This document shows positions 61,059 to 64,000 of a stretch of 64,000 bases of DNA, one piece after another. Below the pieces are notes generated by a model. That model was given only the letters and a program-made list of their open reading frames with translations. It had not been told where the DNA came from and did not search any database. Position 1 is the first letter of the stretch. Each line of letters begins with the position of its first letter. Source of the DNA: JAXLSZ01 sp046330315. Lineage in GTDB: Bacteria > Actinomycetota > Thermoleophilia > Solirubrobacterales > 70-9. The stretch is taken from the NCBI GenBank assembly GCA_046330315.1, contig JAXLSZ010000005.1, positions 124,001-188,000 on the forward strand, written 5' to 3'. Made by a program: the position numbers and the translations under genes.

Positions 61059-62345
61059 ATGGACTTCAACCCCAGCCCCCAGGTCGAATCGCTGCGAGAG
61101 CGGATCGTCGCCTTCATGGACGAGCACGTCTATCCGCGCGAGGCGGAGATCGCCGTGGCGCTCGACGAGGAGGTGGGAGACGGCGTCCCCTACCCGGCGA
61201 CGCTGGTGGAGATTCGCGAGCGCGCCCGCGCGGAGGGCCTGTGGAACCTCTTCATGCCCGATGAGACCTCGCCCGGCTCCCCCGCCTCGGGCGCGGATGG
61301 CCACGGCCCCGGCCTGACCAACTGGGAGTACGGCCTGCTGTGCGAGGAGATGGGCCGCAGCCCGGTGGCCGCTCCGATGGCCTTCAACTGCGCGGCGCCC
61401 GACACCGGCAACGCCGAGATCCTCGCCGAGCACGGCACCGGGGAGCAGCAGGAGCGCTGGCTGGCGCCGCTGCTCGAAGGCGAGATCCGCTCCTGCTTTT
61501 CGATGACCGAGCCCGAGGTCGCCGGCTCCGATCCCACGACCCTGCAGACCACGGCCGAGCGCGACGGCGAGGAGTGGGTGATCAACGGTCACAAGTGGTT
61601 CACCTCCGGGGCGGTGGGCGCCTCGGTGGCGATAGCGATGGTGGTCACCGACCCCGAGGCTCCCCCCTACGCCCGGGCCTCGATGATCCTCGTGCCCACC
61701 GACAACCCCGGCTTCGACCTGGTGCGCGCGGTCCCGGTGATGGGCCACGACGGCGGCCCCGGGCACTGCGAGGTCCGCTACGAGGACTGCCGGGTCCCCG
61801 CCTCGAACCTGCTCGGCCCCCAGGGCGCCGGATTCGCGATCGCCCAGGACAGGCTCGGCCCGGGCAGGATCCACCACTGCATGCGGGCGATCGGGACGGC
61901 CGAGCGGGCGGTCGAGATGATGTGCGAGCGCGCCAACACGCGCGAGGCGTTCGGCGGGCCGCTGGCCGACAAGCAGTTCGTACAGGACTTCATCGCCCGC
62001 TCCCGCATGGAGGTCGACCAGGCCCGGCTGCTCACCCTGTATGCGGCCTGGAAGATGGACACCGCCGGGAAGCGCGCCGCCCGCCAGGAGATCTCGATGA
62101 TCAAGGTGGTCGCCGCGAACATGGTGATGGACGTCCTCGACCGGGCCATCCAGGTGCACGGCGCCCTGGGAATGACCGACGACACCCCGCTGGCGATGAT
62201 GTGGCGCTTCAGCCGCATGCTGCGGATCGCCGACGGCCCGGACGAGGTCCACAAGATGGTGATCGCCCGCCGCGAGCTCGGCCGCGCCGCCAAGCGCGCC
62301 GAGGAGGGAGCGAGAAGGGCGCCGCAGGCGGCGACCGCCGAGTAG
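61059..62345 (+). CDS. Acyl-CoA dehydrogenase
   Basis: 428 aa. Signatures: GLTNWEYGLLCEEMGRSPVA, CFSMTEPEVAGSDPTTLQTTA, GHKWFTSGAVGAS, and the C-terminal ANTREAFGGPLADKQ and QVHGALGMTDDTPLA. FAD, catalytic Glu around the last region. It oxidises an acyl-CoA. Its partner kinase-like gene is convergent and next to it, as in ACAD10/11-type pairs. ATG with GAGAGGA. Confidence 0.93.
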   Translation: MDFNPSPQVESLRERIVAFMDEHVYPREAEIAVALDEEVGDGVPYPATLVEIRERARAEGLWNLFMPDETSPGSPASGADGHGPGLTNWEYGLLCEEMGRSPVAAPMAFNCAAPDTGNAEILAEHGTGEQQERWLAPLLEGEIRSCFSMTEPEVAGSDPTTLQTTAERDGEEWVINGHKWFTSGAVGASVAIAMVVTDPEAPPYARASMILVPTDNPGFDLVRAVPVMGHDGGPGHCEVRYEDCRVPASNLLGPQGAGFAIAQDRLGPGRIHHCMRAIGTAERAVEMMCERANTREAFGGPLADKQFVQDFIARSRMEVDQARLLTLYAAWKMDTAGKRAARQEISMIKVVAANMVMDVLDRAIQVHGALGMTDDTPLAMMWRFSRMLRIADGPDEVHKMVIARRELGRAAKRAEEGARRAPQAATAE

Positions 62346-62349
62346 CCGG

Positions 62350-62368
62350 GCCGGGGCATCGCCCCGGC
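62350..62368. terminator. Short perfect hairpin between convergent genes
   Basis: GCCGGGGC / GCCCCGGC with an ATC loop, 8 bp, between the stops of the acyl-CoA dehydrogenase and the kinase-like gene. It may serve both. Confidence 0.5.
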
Positions 62369-62376
62369 GTGGCAGC

Positions 62377-63432
62377 TCAGGGGAGCCGGGCAGCCGCCTC
62401 GCGGGCGGCCTCCGCCAGCTGCTCTACGACCCTTCCGAACTGCTCGAACCCCTCGGCCGAGCTGCCGTACTGCCCGGCCGCGTAGCGGGCGAAGACGCCC
62501 TCGAGGATGATCGCCAGCTTCCAGTAACCGAGCGCCACGAAGAAGTCGAGCCCGGAGAGGTCGCGGCCCGACCGCTCCTCGTAGCGCCCGGCCAGCTCTC
62601 CTCGGGTCGGAAAGCCGGGCGCCACCGTCGCCGGCTCGAACAGCGGCACGAAGGGATCGCCGGGCTCCGACCAGTAGACCATCAGCAGCCCGACGTCGGC
62701 CAGGGGGTCGCCCAGCGTGCAGAGCTCCCAGTCGACGACCGCGGCGACCTCGCCCCGCGGCGAGAGGATCATGTTGTCCAGGCGGTAGTCGCCGTGGACG
62801 ATCGCCGCCGGGCCCTGCCGGGGGATCCGCGAGGCGAGGTCGCGGTGGACCTCGTCGATCGTCGCGAGATCGCGGGTCTTCGACTTCTCCCACTGCCCGT
62901 GCCAGCGGTGGAGCTGCCGGGCCACGTAATCGGCCTTCCTGCCCAGCTCGCCCAGGCCCACCTCGTCGGGAAGGACCCGGTGGATCTCGACCAGGGTGTC
63001 GATCACCCGCTCGCCGATCGCCCGGCGCCGCGGGGCATCGGGGAACAGCTCGGCGTCGGCGGCGGTCCGCAGGATCGGCCCCTCGACGAAGTCCATCACG
63101 TAGAAGGGGGCCCCGGTCACCGACTCGTCCCCGCAGAGGCCGATCACGGGCGGAACCGGGACGGGGGTTGGCTGCAGCGCGGAGATCACCCGATGCTCGC
63201 GACCCATGTCATGAGCGGAGCCGAGCCGCCTTCCGAGCGGCGGGCGGCGCAGGGCCCAGCGGCGGCCGGCGGCGTCGGCGACCCCGAAGGTGAGGTTGGA
63301 GCGCCCCCCCGAGATCCGCTCGAAGGCCAGCGGCGGCTGCACCCCGGGAACGTTCCTCGAGAACCAGGCCTCGACCCCGTCCCGGTCGATCCCCTCCGGC
63401 GCCGTCGCGCTCCCGGTAGCCTCGCCGCTCAC
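62377..63432 (-). CDS. APH-family phosphotransferase (ACAD10/11-like)
   Basis: 351 aa. Kinase motifs: FERISGGRSNLTFGVAD (P-loop-like), VHGDYRLDNMILS with catalytic Asp, and VVDWELCTLGDPLADVG with metal-binding Asp. It is the aminoglycoside-kinase-like family fused or linked to acyl-CoA dehydrogenases, where it phosphorylates 4-hydroxyacyl-CoA. The adjacent acyl-CoA dehydrogenase supports that role. GTG start, leaderless TATGCT. Confidence 0.88.
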   Translation of the reverse strand: MSGEATGSATAPEGIDRDGVEAWFSRNVPGVQPPLAFERISGGRSNLTFGVADAAGRRWALRRPPLGRRLGSAHDMGREHRVISALQPTPVPVPPVIGLCGDESVTGAPFYVMDFVEGPILRTAADAELFPDAPRRRAIGERVIDTLVEIHRVLPDEVGLGELGRKADYVARQLHRWHGQWEKSKTRDLATIDEVHRDLASRIPRQGPAAIVHGDYRLDNMILSPRGEVAAVVDWELCTLGDPLADVGLLMVYWSEPGDPFVPLFEPATVAPGFPTRGELAGRYEERSGRDLSGLDFFVALGYWKLAIILEGVFARYAAGQYGSSAEGFEQFGRVVEQLAEAAREAAARLP

Positions 63433-63438
63433 CCGCCA

Positions 63439-63444
63439 AGCATA
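63439..63444 (-). promoter_or_regulatory. Leaderless-type -10 box (TATGCT) over the next gene's start
   Basis: TATGCT on the minus strand ends 6 nt before the GTG at 63432. Its last base is the A of the divergent ATG at 63444. Confidence 0.4.
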
Positions 63445-64000
63445 TGTCCGAGCGAGAACACGAGACGGCCCTGCTGATCGACTTCGGCGGGGTGCTGACC
63501 ACGCCCGTGTGGGACAGCTTCGCAGCATTCTGCCGCCTCAACGGCCTCGAGGAAGGCGCCGTGAGGCGGCTCTTCCGCGAGGACCCCGAGGCGCTGGCGG
63601 AGCTTCGGCTGCTGGAGACCGGCGGGATCTCCGAGGAGGACTTCGAGCGCAGCTTCGGCGCCCGGCTCGGCCTCGGGGACCCCTCGGGCCTGATCGACAG
63701 CATGTTCGCCGGGATGGTGCCCCTCGAGCGGATGACCGCGGCGGTCGAGGCGGCCCGGCGGGCCGGCGTGCCGACCGGGCTCGTCTCCAACTCCTGGAGC
63801 CTCGACCACTACGACCGCGACCTCTTCGCAAGGCTGTTCGACACGGTCGTGATCTCCGCCGAGGTCGGGCTCCACAAACCGCAGCCGGGGATCTACCTGC
63901 TCGCCGCCGAGCGTGTGGGAAGGCCGGCCGCGAGCTGCGTCTTCGTGGACGACCTGCGCGAGAACTGCGCCGGCGCGGAGGCGGTCGGGATGCGGGCCAT
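63444..64000 (+). CDS. HAD-superfamily hydrolase, 3' end beyond the window
   Basis: Partial, 185 residues visible. Motif I is LLIDFGGVLTTPVWD, motif II is GLVSNSW, Lys is in LHKPQPGIYLLAAERVG, and motif III is CVFVDDLRENCAGA. This is the type associated with epoxide hydrolase N-terminal or ACAD10-like HAD domains, which fits the neighbouring kinase and acyl-CoA dehydrogenase. The frame is open to the end of the window. Confidence 0.85.
   Translation, partial: MSEREHETALLIDFGGVLTTPVWDSFAAFCRLNGLEEGAVRRLFREDPEALAELRLLETGGISEEDFERSFGARLGLGDPSGLIDSMFAGMVPLERMTAAVEAARRAGVPTGLVSNSWSLDHYDRDLFARLFDTVVISAEVGLHKPQPGIYLLAAERVGRPAASCVFVDDLRENCAGAEAVGMRA

Overview
This window is high-GC (about 70%) DNA from an actinobacterium. 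The best fit is the Thermoleophilia/Solirubrobacterales group. The reasons are extreme GC at third codon positions, two F420-type proteins, a class II (B12-dependent) ribonucleotide reductase, a complete 14-gene Complex I operon, and many secreted proteins of unknown family. The lineage is an inference from gene content; no rRNA or tRNA gene was seen. No insertion sequence, prophage or CRISPR array was seen. It reads as ordinary chromosome whose spacers are rich in short palindromic and tandem repeats.

Layout. (1) 1-6.2 kb: a divergent partial gene, then nrdR-nrdJ under tandem NrdR boxes, with two inteins inside nrdJ. (2) 6.3-11.8 kb: secreted or surface proteins and a Rieske oxygenase, with hairpin repeats in the spacer. 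(3) 12-15.3 kb: a sigma-70 family factor whose promoter carries a LexA (SOS) box, a small HTH protein, an F420-type LLM oxidoreductase and small conserved genes. (4) 15.3-25.2 kb: acyl-CoA carboxyltransferase, HAD phosphatase, Excalibur-nuclease, MFS carrier, CAP protein, MsrB, serS plus a response regulator, cytochrome c and flavin reductase. (5) 25.9-41.1 kb: nuoABCDEFGHIJKLMN in canonical order, nearly all with stop/start overlaps, so one translationally coupled operon. nuoC, nuoE and nuoG carry in-frame palindromic repeats. (6) 41.2-46 kb: secreted repeat protein, DDN-like protein, a glyoxalase fragment ending at a C14 tract, a GGDEF protein and a double ThyX-like protein. (7) 46-64 kb: cupredoxin, GH114-like lipoprotein, acs, a CBS-protein operon, mixed housekeeping and hypothetical genes, sulfotransferase, RpiB, RibD-like reductase, acyl-CoA dehydrogenase, APH-like kinase and a partial HAD gene.

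Regulation visible in the DNA. At least a dozen genes have a TANNNT box 6-7 nt before the start codon and no Shine-Dalgarno, which is the signature of leaderless mRNAs. I used it to choose starts for nrdR, the small HTH gene, the ThyX-like gene and others. Genes with longer leaders have clear Shine-Dalgarno sequences (nrdJ, the sigma factor, msrB, acs, the cupin).

Most interesting structure. Three spacers carry a family of nested hairpins with outer arms GTGGGACCT/AGGTCCCAC. Two further spacers carry hairpins of the same architecture but different sequence. Two in-frame palindromes in nuoG share a core but have different, mutually complementary outer arms. Together with the shared in-frame repeat of nuoC and nuoE, they suggest active palindrome-forming elements in this genome.
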